Below, piece after piece: positions 17,014 to 25,670 of a DNA stretch of 64,000 nucleotides. A program made the position numbers and the translations under genes. The stretch's first letter is position 1; each line of letters begins with the position of its first letter. The notes under the pieces are model-generated. The model made no database searches, had not been told where the DNA came from, and was given only the letters and a program-made list of their open reading frames with translations. Location of the stretch: the NCBI RefSeq assembly GCF_029167105.1, contig NZ_JARFML010000024.1, positions 1-64,000 on the forward strand, read 5' to 3'. Source of the stretch: Bradyrhizobium yuanmingense. Lineage in GTDB: Bacteria; Pseudomonadota; Alphaproteobacteria; Rhizobiales; Xanthobacteraceae.

Positions 17014-19305
17014 ATGACCGCTGCAGCTCCCGGGCCGAGGACGAATATGGGGCAGCCCGTGCCGCGCTATGATGCGGCGGCAAAGGTGACGGGGCGGGCG
17101 ACCTATGCCTCGGACATGCCGCTGGACAATCCAGCCTACGCGTTCCTGGTCACCAGCGCCATCGCCAAGGGCCGCATCGACCGCTTCGAGCTCGACGATG
17201 CCAAGCGCGTTCGCGGCGTGATCGAGATCGTCACGCACGAGAACGCCCCGAAGCTGAAGGACTCGAAACTGTTCAGCAATGGCGGCTATGCCGGCACCAC
17301 GATCCAGCCGTTGAAATCGGCCGAGATCGCCCATGACGGCCAGATCATCGCCGTAGTGGTGGCGGAGAGCTACGAGGCTGCGCGCGAAGCGGCCAACCGC
17401 GTCAAGGTCAGCTATAGCGCCGCTGCGCCCAGCGCAACCTTCGATTCGCCGGGGACGACGACAGCCGCGGCAAAAGGACAGAATTCGCAGTTCAAGGAAG
17501 ACCCGAAGGTCGGGGATTTCGCCAAGGCGTTCGACGCGGCCGAGGTCAAGCTGACCGCCTCCTACGCCACGCCGACGCAGCATCACAATCCGCTGGAGCT
17601 GTTCACGACCAGCTGCGCCTGGACGGGCGACAATCTCGTCATCTACGAGGGCAGCCAGTATGTCCATGGCCTGAAGAACGGCGTGGCCGAGCAGCTCGGC
17701 ATCGACGCCGACAAGGTGCGCGTGGTCAATCCCTATGTCGGCGGCGGATTCGGCTCGCGAGGTTCGATGACGCCGCGCACCGCCATCATCGCCGCCATGG
17801 CCAGGCGCCTGAACCGTCCGATCAAGCTGGTCCCGACCCGCGACCAGGGCTTCACCATTACCACCCATCGCGCCGAGACCCGTCACGAGATCAAGCTTGG
17901 TGCGAGCCGCGACGGCAGGCTGGTCGCCTTGAGGCATGAGGGGGCCGAAGTCTCTTCGCGCCCCGACGCCTATTGTGTCGGCGGCACCAAGACCACGACA
18001 CGGCTCTATGTCTGCCCGAACGTGGACAGTCTGGTGTCGATCGTGCGTGCCGATCGCAACACGCCCGGCTTCATGCGCTCGCCCCCCGAGGTGCCGTATC
18101 TGTTCGCGCTGGAGAGCGCGCTGGACGAGCTCGCGGTGGAACTGAACATGGATCCGGTCGAGCTTCGCCGCATCAACGACGCCACCAGGGATCCCATCGA
18201 TGGCAAGCCCTACACGTCTCGATCGCTCATGGCGTGCTTCGACGAAGCCGCCAAGGCGTTCGGCTGGTCGCAGCGCTCGCCACAGCCGAAATCGATATCC
18301 GACGGCGACTGGTTGATCGGCTACGGTTGCGCCGCCACGTGCTATCCGACATTGATGGGGCCGTCTGCCGCGCGCGTGCGCCTGCAGCGCGACGGCCGAA
18401 CGCGCGTCGAGATCGCCGGCCATGAGATCGGGACCGGCGCCTATACCGTGATAGCCGAGACTGCTGCCGAGCGGCTCGGCGTGCCGCTGGAGAAGGTTGC
18501 GGTCTTCATGGGCGACAGCGACCTGCCGCCCGCGCCGGTTGCCGGCGGCTCCAATTCCACAGCCAGCACCTGCTCGGCCGTGATGATGGTGTGCGATCAG
18601 ATCCGACAGCGGCTGTTCAAGGCGCTCATGCCCAGCGACACCCTTGCCGACAAGGCCAAGGAGACTGTCGGCATCAGTCCGGCACCGTCGACCCAGGCGG
18701 CCAAGGGCGATCGCTCGCTCGACATCGAGAAGGCGTTCGACGCGCTCGGTGTCGGTGTGGTCGAAGAATATGGCGAGTGGAAGCCGGAGGGCGCGCCGCT
18801 GGATTCCTTCCGCGCCATGCACAACGGGCAGGTCCGGCTGGTCGGCGGCCATCAAATGAAGGACCAGATCGCCTATGCCTTCGGCGCCGAGTTCGTCGAG
18901 GTCCGCGTCAATCGCTTCACGCGCGAGATCCGCTGCCCCCGCCTGGTCGGCGCGTTCGCGGCAGGCAGGATCATGAATCCGCGCACCGCGCGCAGTCAGC
19001 TCATGGGTGGCCTGATCTGGGGCATGTCCTCGGCGCTGCTCGAGGCCACCGAGATCGACGAGCGCAATGCGCGTTACGTCAACGACAATCTTGCCGACTA
19101 CCTCGTGCCCGTGAATGCCGATGTGCCCGGCGTCGAGGTCATTCTACTCTCCGAGGAGGATGATCGCATCAACCCCCTCGGCGTGAAGGGCCTCGGCGAG
19201 CTTGGCAATGTCGGCACCAATGCGGCGATCTGCAATGCGATCTATCATGCCACCGGACAGCGTATCCGCAAGCTGCCGGTCCGGCTCGAAGATATCGAGC
19301 TCTAA
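17014..19305 (+). CDS. paoC: aldehyde dehydrogenase, molybdenum subunit (PaoC type)
   Basis: The 763-residue catalytic subunit of the xanthine-oxidase family binds the molybdopterin cytosine dinucleotide cofactor. Characteristic segments are the N-terminal RYDAAAKVTGRATYASDM, NPYVGGGFGSRG near 243, and the C-terminal GVKGLGELGNVG whose Glu729 matches the catalytic glutamate. It has no own export signal and would travel with PaoA through the Tat pathway. Likely substrates are aromatic or aliphatic aldehydes. The dedicated maturation chaperone PaoD is not in the operon or elsewhere in the window. Confidence 0.9.
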   Translation: MTAAAPGPRTNMGQPVPRYDAAAKVTGRATYASDMPLDNPAYAFLVTSAIAKGRIDRFELDDAKRVRGVIEIVTHENAPKLKDSKLFSNGGYAGTTIQPLKSAEIAHDGQIIAVVVAESYEAAREAANRVKVSYSAAAPSATFDSPGTTTAAAKGQNSQFKEDPKVGDFAKAFDAAEVKLTASYATPTQHHNPLELFTTSCAWTGDNLVIYEGSQYVHGLKNGVAEQLGIDADKVRVVNPYVGGGFGSRGSMTPRTAIIAAMARRLNRPIKLVPTRDQGFTITTHRAETRHEIKLGASRDGRLVALRHEGAEVSSRPDAYCVGGTKTTTRLYVCPNVDSLVSIVRADRNTPGFMRSPPEVPYLFALESALDELAVELNMDPVELRRINDATRDPIDGKPYTSRSLMACFDEAAKAFGWSQRSPQPKSISDGDWLIGYGCAATCYPTLMGPSAARVRLQRDGRTRVEIAGHEIGTGAYTVIAETAAERLGVPLEKVAVFMGDSDLPPAPVAGGSNSTASTCSAVMMVCDQIRQRLFKALMPSDTLADKAKETVGISPAPSTQAAKGDRSLDIEKAFDALGVGVVEEYGEWKPEGAPLDSFRAMHNGQVRLVGGHQMKDQIAYAFGAEFVEVRVNRFTREIRCPRLVGAFAAGRIMNPRTARSQLMGGLIWGMSSALLEATEIDERNARYVNDNLADYLVPVNADVPGVEVILLSEEDDRINPLGVKGLGELGNVGTNAAICNAIYHATGQRIRKLPVRLEDIEL

Positions 19306-19367
19306 AGGGGGTGGAAACGGCGACCGCCTTGGGTTAGACACCTCCCGCCTCAAACGGAAGGTGTTTT

Positions 19368-19832
19368 ATGCAGCGTTTCCAGCGCGCGCTCCTCGCCCTG
19401 ATGTCGGCACTCGCGATCACCGTGATCGCCAGCGTGTCGCATTTCGTTTCCACCACGGCCTCGGCCCAGACCGCAGGAAAGACCATGACCACAGCTTCAG
19501 GCTTGCAGATCATCGACTCCACCGTCGGCACCGGCGCCTCGCCGCAGCCCGGTCAGATCTGCGTGATGCACTATACCGGCTGGCTCTATGAGAACGGCCA
19601 GAAGGGCAAGAAATTCGACAGCTCCGTCGATCGCAAGGAGCCGTTCGAATTCCCGATCGGCAAGGGCCGCGTGATCGCCGGCTGGGACGAGGGCGTAGCC
19701 TCGATGAAGGTCGGCGGCAAGCGCACGCTGATCATCCCGCCGCAGCTCGGCTACGGCGCCCGCGGCGCCGGCGGCGTGATCCCGCCGAACGCGACGCTGA
19801 TGTTCGACGTGGAATTGCTCGCGGTGAAGTGA
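19368..19832 (+). CDS. secreted FKBP-type peptidyl-prolyl isomerase
   Basis: The 154-residue protein has a signal peptide (about 1-34, ending ASAQ) and one FKBP domain. The domain shows VMHYTGWLYENGQKGKKFDS, FPIGKGRVIAGWDEGVASMK and LIIPPQLGYGARG, the usual active-site core. It should speed proline isomerisation during folding of periplasmic proteins. It is followed by a repeat and then a strong bidirectional terminator. Confidence 0.93.
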   Translation: MQRFQRALLALMSALAITVIASVSHFVSTTASAQTAGKTMTTASGLQIIDSTVGTGASPQPGQICVMHYTGWLYENGQKGKKFDSSVDRKEPFEFPIGKGRVIAGWDEGVASMKVGGKRTLIIPPQLGYGARGAGGVIPPNATLMFDVELLAVK

Positions 19833-19842
19833 CGGCGCAGCC

Positions 19843-19943
19843 GTGATTCCGGGGCGGTGCGCAGCACCGAACTCTGGTGCGCTCTTGCGCACCTGAGAAT
19901 CTCGAGATTCCGAGTCTGGTCCTTCGGACCATCCCGGAATGAC
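19843..19943. repeat. dispersed repeat with ATTCCGGGG/CCCGGAAT ends
   Basis: The segment starts gtgattccgggg and ends tcccggaatgac, with inner short stems (ggtgcg/cgcacc type). Related copies lie at 33918-33950 and 38731-38829. I remember this family between Bradyrhizobium genes. Confidence 0.55.
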
Positions 19944-19953
19944 GGCTCAAACA

Positions 19954-19983
19954 AAAAGACCGGCCTTGCGGCCGGTCTTTTCA
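19954..19983. terminator. bidirectional intrinsic terminator
   Basis: The stem aaagaccggcc/ggccggtcttt with a 4-nt loop is flanked by A-rich sequence before and T-rich sequence after. It therefore works for the FKBP gene on plus and the CsbD gene on minus. Confidence 0.85.
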
Positions 19984-20001
19984 TTTTCAATCCAACGCGC
20001 C

Positions 20002-20220
20002 TCACTCCGCGGCGCGGCGAGCCGCAGCGGCGGCGCGATCCATTGCATCCTTCGCGGCGTCCTTGGCATCGCCCATGGCCTGCTGGCCCTTGCCCTTCAC
20101 TTCCTGCACCACGCCCTCGCCCTTCATGCGATCGGACCCGGTGGCTTCACCGATGCCCTGCTTGGCCTTGCCGATCGCCTCGTTGGCGGTGCCCTTGATC
20201 TTGTCGCTCGTGCTGCCCAT
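20002..20220 (-). CDS. CsbD-family stress protein
   Basis: This 72-residue, lysine- and alanine-rich hydrophilic protein matches the CsbD family (SDKIKGTANEAIGKAKQGIG, a second KGKGQQAMGDAKD repeat). Members are general stress proteins of unknown mechanism. The start is preceded by AAAGGAG (GAAAGGAGCTTTCCC before the ATG). It is convergent with the FKBP gene across a shared terminator. Confidence 0.9.
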   Translation of the reverse strand: MGSTSDKIKGTANEAIGKAKQGIGEATGSDRMKGEGVVQEVKGKGQQAMGDAKDAAKDAMDRAAAAARRAAE

Positions 20221-20349
20221 GGGAAAGCTCCTTTCAGTTTGCTTGGAATGACAACGCCTGATGGCTACGAGGGTTCCGATTTTGGTATGGCTTGCGACGG
20301 CGGCTTTGGGTTAGTTTGCCGCGCACGGAACCAACAGAAAGCAAGTCCC

Positions 20350-20868
20350 ATGACCGGCCATGACCATTCGCATTCCCACCATGACCATGGTCATCATCAT
20401 GATGACCGCTGGAAACATGACGGCGTGCGCGTCATTCCCGGCAATCAGCTCGATACCAACGTGCCGTCGACAGCGGGCATGGACCGTGCGGCCGCGATCA
20501 ATTTCGCCCGCGTCGGCGCCCAGAAATTGTGGGCGGGCACGGTCAGCATCAAGCCGGATGCCAAGACCGGCGCACATCACCACGGCCATCTCGAGAGTGT
20601 CATCTATGTCGTGAAGGGCAAGGCGCGCATGCGCTGGGGCGAGAGCCTGCAATTCACCGCGGAAGCCGGCCCCGGCGACTTCATTTTTGTCCCGCCCTAC
20701 GTGCCGCACCAGGAGATCAACGCCAGCCCCGACGAGGTGCTGGAATGCGTGCTGGTGCGCAGCGACGGCGAGGCGGTGGCCATCAACCTCGACATCGAGC
20801 CGGTCGAGAAGCCCGAGACCGTGCTGTGGATCGACCCGGTGCACCGGGATCCCAACGAGAAGAAGTAG
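20350..20868 (+). CDS. cupin protein with histidine-rich N-terminus
   Basis: The 172-residue single-domain cupin has the two metal-site motifs: GAHHHGHLESVIYVVKG (about 76-92) and PGDFIFVPPYVPHQE (about 113-127). In front of the domain is a histidine- and aspartate-rich run at residues 4-17 that could bind or store transition metal ions. The enzyme activity cannot be told from sequence. The open frame extends upstream but the histidine run begins right after the ATG at 20350. It is divergent from the CsbD gene. Confidence 0.82.
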   Translation: MTGHDHSHSHHDHGHHHDDRWKHDGVRVIPGNQLDTNVPSTAGMDRAAAINFARVGAQKLWAGTVSIKPDAKTGAHHHGHLESVIYVVKGKARMRWGESLQFTAEAGPGDFIFVPPYVPHQEINASPDEVLECVLVRSDGEAVAINLDIEPVEKPETVLWIDPVHRDPNEKK

Positions 20869-20995
20869 GACTCTTCAGGGGCGCGGAGAGCGACGCGACA
20901 GGGCCCCGCAGTGGGGGTCAAAAAATTGTCGGATGTGATGTCGGATGGCGGCCTGGCCATCCGTCCTTGGCCAGAACCCCGCCAAGGAGCGTCCG

Positions 20996-21424
20996 ATGCC
21001 CAAGATGATCTTCGTCAACCTGCCGGTGACCGACCTCAAGCGTGCGACCGCCTTCTATGAGGCGGTCGGCGCGGTCAAGAACCCGCAATTCAGCGACGAG
21101 ACCGCGAGCTGCATGGTCTTTTCCGAGACCATTTTCGCCATGCTGCTGACCCACGACAAATTCCGCCAGTTCACGCCCAAGCCGATCGCGGACGCCAGGA
21201 CCTCGAACCAGGTGCTGTTTTGCCTGTCGGCGGACAGCCGCAGCGATGTCGACGATATCGTCGCCAGGGCCGCAGCTGCTGGCGGGATGGCCGATCCCGG
21301 CCCCAAGGATGAATACAGCTTCATGTACGGCCGCAGCTTCGAGGATCCGGACGGCCACATGTGGGGCGTGAACTGGATGGATCTTTCCGCCGCCCCTCTG
21401 CAGCCCGACCTGGCGAACGCCTGA
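20996..21424 (+). CDS. VOC-family (glyoxalase-like) protein
   Basis: The 142-residue protein has the vicinal-oxygen-chelate fold: PKMIFVNLPVTDLKRATAFY at the N-terminus and the C-terminal RSFEDPDGHMWGVNWMD. It resembles lactoylglutathione-lyase-like proteins of the YaeR/PhnB-like group. The substrate is unknown. The start is supported by aaggag 8 nt upstream. It is followed after 35 nt by a second VOC gene on the same strand. Confidence 0.88.
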   Translation: MPKMIFVNLPVTDLKRATAFYEAVGAVKNPQFSDETASCMVFSETIFAMLLTHDKFRQFTPKPIADARTSNQVLFCLSADSRSDVDDIVARAAAAGGMADPGPKDEYSFMYGRSFEDPDGHMWGVNWMDLSAAPLQPDLANA

Positions 21425-21459
21425 GCCAAACCACGTAGACCTGAAGAGGAGCATTCACC

Positions 21460-21948
21460 ATGTCCAAGCTCGTGCCCTGCATGTGGTTCGACGGCGATGC
21501 CGAGGACGCTGCAAAATTCTACGTCTCGCTGGTCCCGAATTCGGCGATCACACACGTTCAGCGCAACGTTGCGGACGGCCCGTCCGGCAAGGAAGGCTCC
21601 GTGCTCGTCGTCGAGTTCACCGTGGCCGGACAGCCGCTGGTCGCGCTCAATGGCGGCATGAAGATGGAATATACCCACGCCATTTCGCTGATGATCCATT
21701 GCGACGACCAGGCAGAGGTCGACAGCGTCTGGAACGCGTTCCTCGCCCATGGCGGCAAGGCGGAGCAGTGCGGCTGGTTGAGGGATCGCTGGGGCGTGGC
21801 CTGGCAGATCGTACCAAAGGCGATGTTCGAGTTCCTGTCGAGCCCGGACAAGGCCGCAGCCGCGCGCGCGATGCAGGCGATGATGAAGATGGTCAAGCTG
21901 GACGTCGAGGTGCTGCGGCGCGCGTTCGAGGGCAGGTCGGCGGCGTGA
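21460..21948 (+). CDS. VOC-family PhnB-like protein
   Basis: The 162-residue protein is of the PhnB/3-dmu-9 3-methyltransferase-like VOC group: KLVPCMWFDGDAEDAAKFYV, then GGMKMEYTHAISLMIHCDDQ and CGWLRDRWGVAWQIVP. The last block is the usual end of this domain. Function is unknown. An aagaggag site precedes the start. It likely forms an operon with the preceding VOC gene. Confidence 0.88.
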   Translation: MSKLVPCMWFDGDAEDAAKFYVSLVPNSAITHVQRNVADGPSGKEGSVLVVEFTVAGQPLVALNGGMKMEYTHAISLMIHCDDQAEVDSVWNAFLAHGGKAEQCGWLRDRWGVAWQIVPKAMFEFLSSPDKAAAARAMQAMMKMVKLDVEVLRRAFEGRSAA

Positions 21949-21997
21949 CGTCAACCTAAAGCGGAATGGCTTTGGGTTGAGGCGATTGCCACGGGCT

Positions 21998-22123
21998 CGG
22001 TGCGACCTCTCCCGCTTGCGGGAGAGGTCGCACCGAAGGCGCGGGTGAGGGCTTTCTCCTCTGGGGGATTGTCCCATCGCGGATACACCCTCTCCCCAGC
22101 CCTCTCCCGCAAGCGGGAGAGGG
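21998..22123. repeat. composite GC-rich double-hairpin repeat
   Basis: The first hairpin is an 18-bp perfect inverted repeat (21998-22015 with 22018-22035). The second, ccctctcccgc with gcgggagaggg, is at 22100-22123. They are linked by GGTGAGGG and CACCCTCTCCCC segments. Related pairs are at 45360-45506 and 56345-56489. This repeat fills much of the 324-nt gap 21949-22272, in which no gene is seen. Confidence 0.7.
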
Positions 22124-22233
22124 AGTACACGGCCGTTGTGGCGACCGAACTGATCTCATCACGCTCTGGGTGTCGTTGGGAGGCAATGCGCGTTTGCGCC
22201 GTGCCCAGGTCTTTCGGCGGCTGAGAAAGAAGT

Positions 22234-22264
22234 GGTGGGCACGCTACGCTTTGCCCACCCTACG
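22234..22264. repeat. GGTGGGCACGCT/TTTGCCCACC palindromic repeat
   Basis: The element ggtgggcacgct next to cgctttgcccaccctacg is a short palindrome. A doubled copy is at 32575-32671. I remember it as a common Bradyrhizobium intergenic repeat. Confidence 0.6.
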
Positions 22265-22272
22265 AAATTGTC

Positions 22273-23430
22273 TCAATAGTTAATCCGCAGCCCGACGCCG
22301 CCGTGGATGGTCTTGCCGACCGGCTGCGGGCCGAGCGTGCCGTTGGCGAAGAGGTCCACGATCCAGCCCTTCTGCACGCGGAAGCCGAGGCGGCCGCCAT
22401 ATTCGAACCAGCCCTGGTTGCCTATGGTCGGCACCACCGTGCCCTGGCCGGTCACTGTGGCGACGATGCCGCTGTGGCTGGCGAAGGACTGCACCCAGCC
22501 GCCATTGATGTTGGTCTCGATGTTGCTGCCGAACAGATGCGTCCACTGGCCGCCGATCTTGACGAGGCTGGTGCGGTCGGTTCCATCAGCGATCCTGGCA
22601 TCGAACGGATTGAACGCCACCGCGCTGTCGTTATAGCCGGTGACGCGCTGCCAGAGCTGCCAGACCTCGATCGAGGCCGCGACCTCGTCGCGCGGCGAGA
22701 GGCGGCTGATCCAGCCGGCGCGGCCGTAAACGGCGTAGTTGGACGCGTTGGTCGAACTCGTCACGCTCACCGGGCCGAGACTGGTGTCGTAACTGCGGGT
22801 GTAGCGCGCCTTCTCCCAGGGCGTCAGGATCGCGCCGACGTCGAAGAACGGGCGCGACGAGCCCCAGTCGGTGAAGTCGTAGCGCAGCGCGAAAGCGCCG
22901 ATCGGAGCGCTCGTGATCTGGTAGCCGCCCCCTTCGTAGTGCGTGTAGGCGATGCCGGCGAGCAGCGACAGATTATTGGTCAGCGCCTTGCGGCCGTGGA
23001 TGCCGGCCGAGAACGAGCCGGCCGAGCCGAACGCGCTGACGCAGTCGCCGCAATTGATCTGCTCGTTGACGCCGAGCAGCACCGTGCCGAGCACCCGGTT
23101 GGTGATCATCTGGTTGAAGCGCTGATTGGCGAGGCCGCCGATCGAATTGCCACTGGAATCCGCGCCGGTCGGTCCCGACGGCGACGGAGCCGGGCTTGGC
23201 GATGGCGACGGAGCCGGGCTCGGTGAAGGCGACGGAGAGGGGCTCGGCGTGGGCGACGGATTCGGCGACGGGGAATAGGTCGGGGACGGCGTGGGATTCG
23301 GTTCGCACTCGGACCCGCACCCCGAGGCCTGTGCAGCCGCCGGTCGGGTATCGAACGTGGCGAGCGTAAACGCCGCAGATGCGGCCAGCGCAGCGGCAAG
23401 GATGAAGCGCCGGACGGTGAATTTGGCCAT
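22273..23430 (-). CDS. outer-membrane beta-barrel protein with proline-serine linker
   Basis: The 385-residue protein has a signal peptide (about 1-35), then a proline/serine run of some 45 residues (about 45-88, units of PSPSP, PAPSP and PNPSP), and a C-terminal region of about 270 residues rich in alternating aromatic and hydrophobic strands ending LRINY. The end fits an autotransporter-like beta-barrel, with the linker spanning the periplasm or cell wall. There is no large passenger domain. The ATG at 23430 lies 2 nt after the stop of the FecR gene, so the two are co-translated. The role is unknown; anchoring or surface display is plausible. Confidence 0.75.
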   Translation of the reverse strand: MAKFTVRRFILAAALAASAAFTLATFDTRPAAAQASGCGSECEPNPTPSPTYSPSPNPSPTPSPSPSPSPSPAPSPSPSPAPSPSGPTGADSSGNSIGGLANQRFNQMITNRVLGTVLLGVNEQINCGDCVSAFGSAGSFSAGIHGRKALTNNLSLLAGIAYTHYEGGGYQITSAPIGAFALRYDFTDWGSSRPFFDVGAILTPWEKARYTRSYDTSLGPVSVTSSTNASNYAVYGRAGWISRLSPRDEVAASIEVWQLWQRVTGYNDSAVAFNPFDARIADGTDRTSLVKIGGQWTHLFGSNIETNINGGWVQSFASHSGIVATVTGQGTVVPTIGNQGWFEYGGRLGFRVQKGWIVDLFANGTLGPQPVGKTIHGGVGLRINY

Positions 23431-23432
23431 CG

Positions 23433-24134
23433 TCAGCGCCCGCACAGCATGGCGTCGTCAGCGACGGCAGGCGTGATGGTCGGCGAGGCGCCGGCATACT
23501 GGTTGATTGCGCACAGGCCGGCGCTCGCGGCGCAATTGGCGGCGAAGGTCCAGGGCGGTGTGTTGGTCTTGGTGATGCTCACCTTGCCGCCGGTCGAGGT
23601 GATGATGGCGGTGTCGCCGGGCTGGGTGAGTTGCACGCACTGGGCGCTCTTCGTGCACACGCTGGCCGCGCCGTCCTGAAGCACGACGACGGAGCGCCCG
23701 CGCTGCGAGAGAATGTCGAGCGTGGTGCCGCGCACGCCGATGGTGGCGAGCGGCGTCGTGATCTTGTAGGCGGCCTTGTCGGAGCGTCCGGTGACGAAGC
23801 GGAACGCGCCGGTGGTCATGCGGATCGCGACGTCGCGATAGCTGTGCTCGTCGTTGAAGACGGTGCGGTCGAGCTTCAGCGTGGCGCTCGGCCCGAGTGA
23901 TAGATTGGTGCTGTCGGCCATCACGAAACGCGCCGCGCTGTCGGCGCCGGTCCGCACGGTCTCGTCGCGCAGCATGCTGTCGCCGACATTAATCGGCGTC
24001 GTGGTCGCGGCGACGCGCACCACTTCGTTCTGAATGACGACAGCCTGGCCGACGCGCGTCTGCGCTTCGGCGCCGGATGCCGCACAGATTGCGGCCGTGA
24101 GCAGTGTGGAGAAAAGGCAAAAACGCAAATTCAT
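23433..24134 (-). CDS. secreted FecR-domain protein
   Basis: The 233-residue protein has a signal peptide (about 1-25, ending GAEAQ) followed by a FecR domain (about 30-170). It shows LRDETVRTGADSAARFVMAD, LSLGPSATLKLD, TTGAFRFVTG and LATIGVRGTTLDI, the usual FecR pattern. Unlike FecR signal transducers, it lacks a cytoplasmic part and a membrane anchor. Its four C-terminal-half cysteines (ASVCTKSAQC, NCAASAGLC) may form disulfides. It is directly upstream of the beta-barrel gene and probably works with it at the cell surface. Confidence 0.82.
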   Translation of the reverse strand: MNLRFCLFSTLLTAAICAASGAEAQTRVGQAVVIQNEVVRVAATTTPINVGDSMLRDETVRTGADSAARFVMADSTNLSLGPSATLKLDRTVFNDEHSYRDVAIRMTTGAFRFVTGRSDKAAYKITTPLATIGVRGTTLDILSQRGRSVVVLQDGAASVCTKSAQCVQLTQPGDTAIITSTGGKVSITKTNTPPWTFAANCAASAGLCAINQYAGASPTITPAVADDAMLCGR

Positions 24135-24325
24135 TTCGCAACCGATCGATGTGTCCCTGATCGTACCGGATCGCGCGCGCTTCTGATGTGGCGGAATTAT
24201 CACAAGCGGCGCGGGACGTGCGTCATGCTTAGTGACAGTTGCGGCAGAATGCGTTCAATGACGGGAAGCAGTTTATTTTTCTCCGCGGTGAAGCCAATTT
24301 GCCACGCAAGACAGCCCCACAAAAG

Positions 24326-25615
24326 ATGCGCGAATTGCCTGCGGTTCCCGAGGTGTCGCGGAGTGCAGTGATTGCTGTCGCGATCTTCCTGATCGCGCAT
24401 CTGGCGCTGTTGATCGGCGTCGTCACGCCGGAAAAATGCGTGTTCGATGAGGTGCATTACGTGCCGGCGGCGCGCCAGATGCTGACGCCCGCGATGTCGC
24501 AACCGATGCTCAATCCGATGCATCCGCCGCTGGCCAAGGAGATGATCGCGGCATCGATCGCAACGTTCGGCGACAACGCGCTTGGATGGCGTTATCCCGC
24601 GACCTTGTTCGGCGCGCTCGCGATCGTCGCGATCTATCTGTGCGGACTCGCGTTGTTCGCCGCGCAGTCGCCGGCGATCGCCGCCGCGCTGATCGCAGCC
24701 TTCAACCAGATGCTGTACGTCCAGGCGCGCATCGCGATGCTCGATGTCTTTGCGCTCGGCTTCGGCCTGCTCGCCACCGCCGCCTTCATGCATGGGTTTC
24801 GCAGAGAGCGGCCGCAAGCGCTGTTCGCGGTGGCGGGCAGCCTGTTCGGCCTTGCGGCCGCGTGTAAATGGAGCGGCCTGTTCCCGCTCGGCGTCTGCAT
24901 CGTCATTGTTGCGGTGATCCGCCTGATGCAGGGCTGGCACACGCTGTTCGCCGATGCGAAGCCGGACGACTGGTATCGGCCGGAGCTTTGGCCCGGCCTG
25001 AAGCTGCATCACGTCGCGCTCTGCTTTGCCGTCCTGCCGGCATTGGCTTATCTTGCCGCCTTCGTTCCGCTCTATGGATTGTCGCTGCCGGACTTGATCG
25101 AGGCGCAGCGGCGGATCTTTGCCGACAACACCACGACGGCCATCGCCGGCCACACTTATATGAGCGCATGGCCGTCCTGGCCGCTGCTCGCGCGCCCGGT
25201 CTGGTTCCTGTTCGACAAGACCGCGGAGGACCACATCGCCGCGATCGTCTTCCTCGGCAATCCGCTCGTGCTCTGGCCGGCTCTGCCCGCACTCGCCATA
25301 GTGCTGCGCGATTTCATCCTAGCGCGGCGCCGGGATGCATTCCTGATCGCGGCATTCTACTTCGGTCCCTGGCTCGCCTGGGCATTGCTGCCGCGCACGC
25401 TGGGCTTCATCTATTACTATCTGCCGGCCGCGACCGCGGCGTCCCTGGCGCTGGTCTATGTGCTGCGCCGCGAAGGGCTGCCGCGCTGGCTGTTGTGGGC
25501 CTATGTCGGCGTCGCGGCGGTCGGCTTTGCAGTCATGCTGCCGATTTCCGCGGCCTTCGTCGGCACCTCGATGGGGAACTTCAACCGGCTGATGCTTTTC
25601 CAAAGCTGGATATGA
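24326..25615 (+). CDS. PMT-family (GT39) glycosyltransferase
   Basis: This 429-residue integral membrane protein of the protein-O-mannosyltransferase type has about ten helices. The first loop holds CVFDEVHYVPAARQML, the acidic site used for lipid-linked sugar substrates. Later parts include HPPLAKEMIAA and LFGLAAACKWSGLF, which are usual in dolichyl-phosphate-mannose-like enzymes. It would transfer a sugar from a polyprenyl-phosphate donor to a protein or lipid at the outer face of the inner membrane. The acceptor is not known. It is divergent from the FecR/beta-barrel pair, whose proline-serine linker would be a conceivable acceptor; that link is only a guess. Confidence 0.83.
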   Translation: MRELPAVPEVSRSAVIAVAIFLIAHLALLIGVVTPEKCVFDEVHYVPAARQMLTPAMSQPMLNPMHPPLAKEMIAASIATFGDNALGWRYPATLFGALAIVAIYLCGLALFAAQSPAIAAALIAAFNQMLYVQARIAMLDVFALGFGLLATAAFMHGFRRERPQALFAVAGSLFGLAAACKWSGLFPLGVCIVIVAVIRLMQGWHTLFADAKPDDWYRPELWPGLKLHHVALCFAVLPALAYLAAFVPLYGLSLPDLIEAQRRIFADNTTTAIAGHTYMSAWPSWPLLARPVWFLFDKTAEDHIAAIVFLGNPLVLWPALPALAIVLRDFILARRRDAFLIAAFYFGPWLAWALLPRTLGFIYYYLPAATAASLALVYVLRREGLPRWLLWAYVGVAAVGFAVMLPISAAFVGTSMGNFNRLMLFQSWI

Positions 25616-25670
25616 TTTCGCCGCCCGCCGGGCTGCGGCAGGCGGCGTGTCTTAACCCAGGTGCCGAGAG

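Noticed and set aside
16729..18855. 708-codon open frame on the minus strand
   Set aside because: Shadow of paoC in the GC-rich strand; no recognisable protein and no ribosome site.
19954..19983. possible attachment site or small RNA
   Set aside because: The stem-loop with flanking A and T tracts is fully explained as a bidirectional terminator between convergent genes.
23160..23295. tandem-looking GACGGAGCCGGGCTC units, CRISPR-like at first sight
   Set aside because: They are the codons of the proline/serine linker in the beta-barrel protein. Spacing and sequence vary and no direct repeat-spacer pattern is present.
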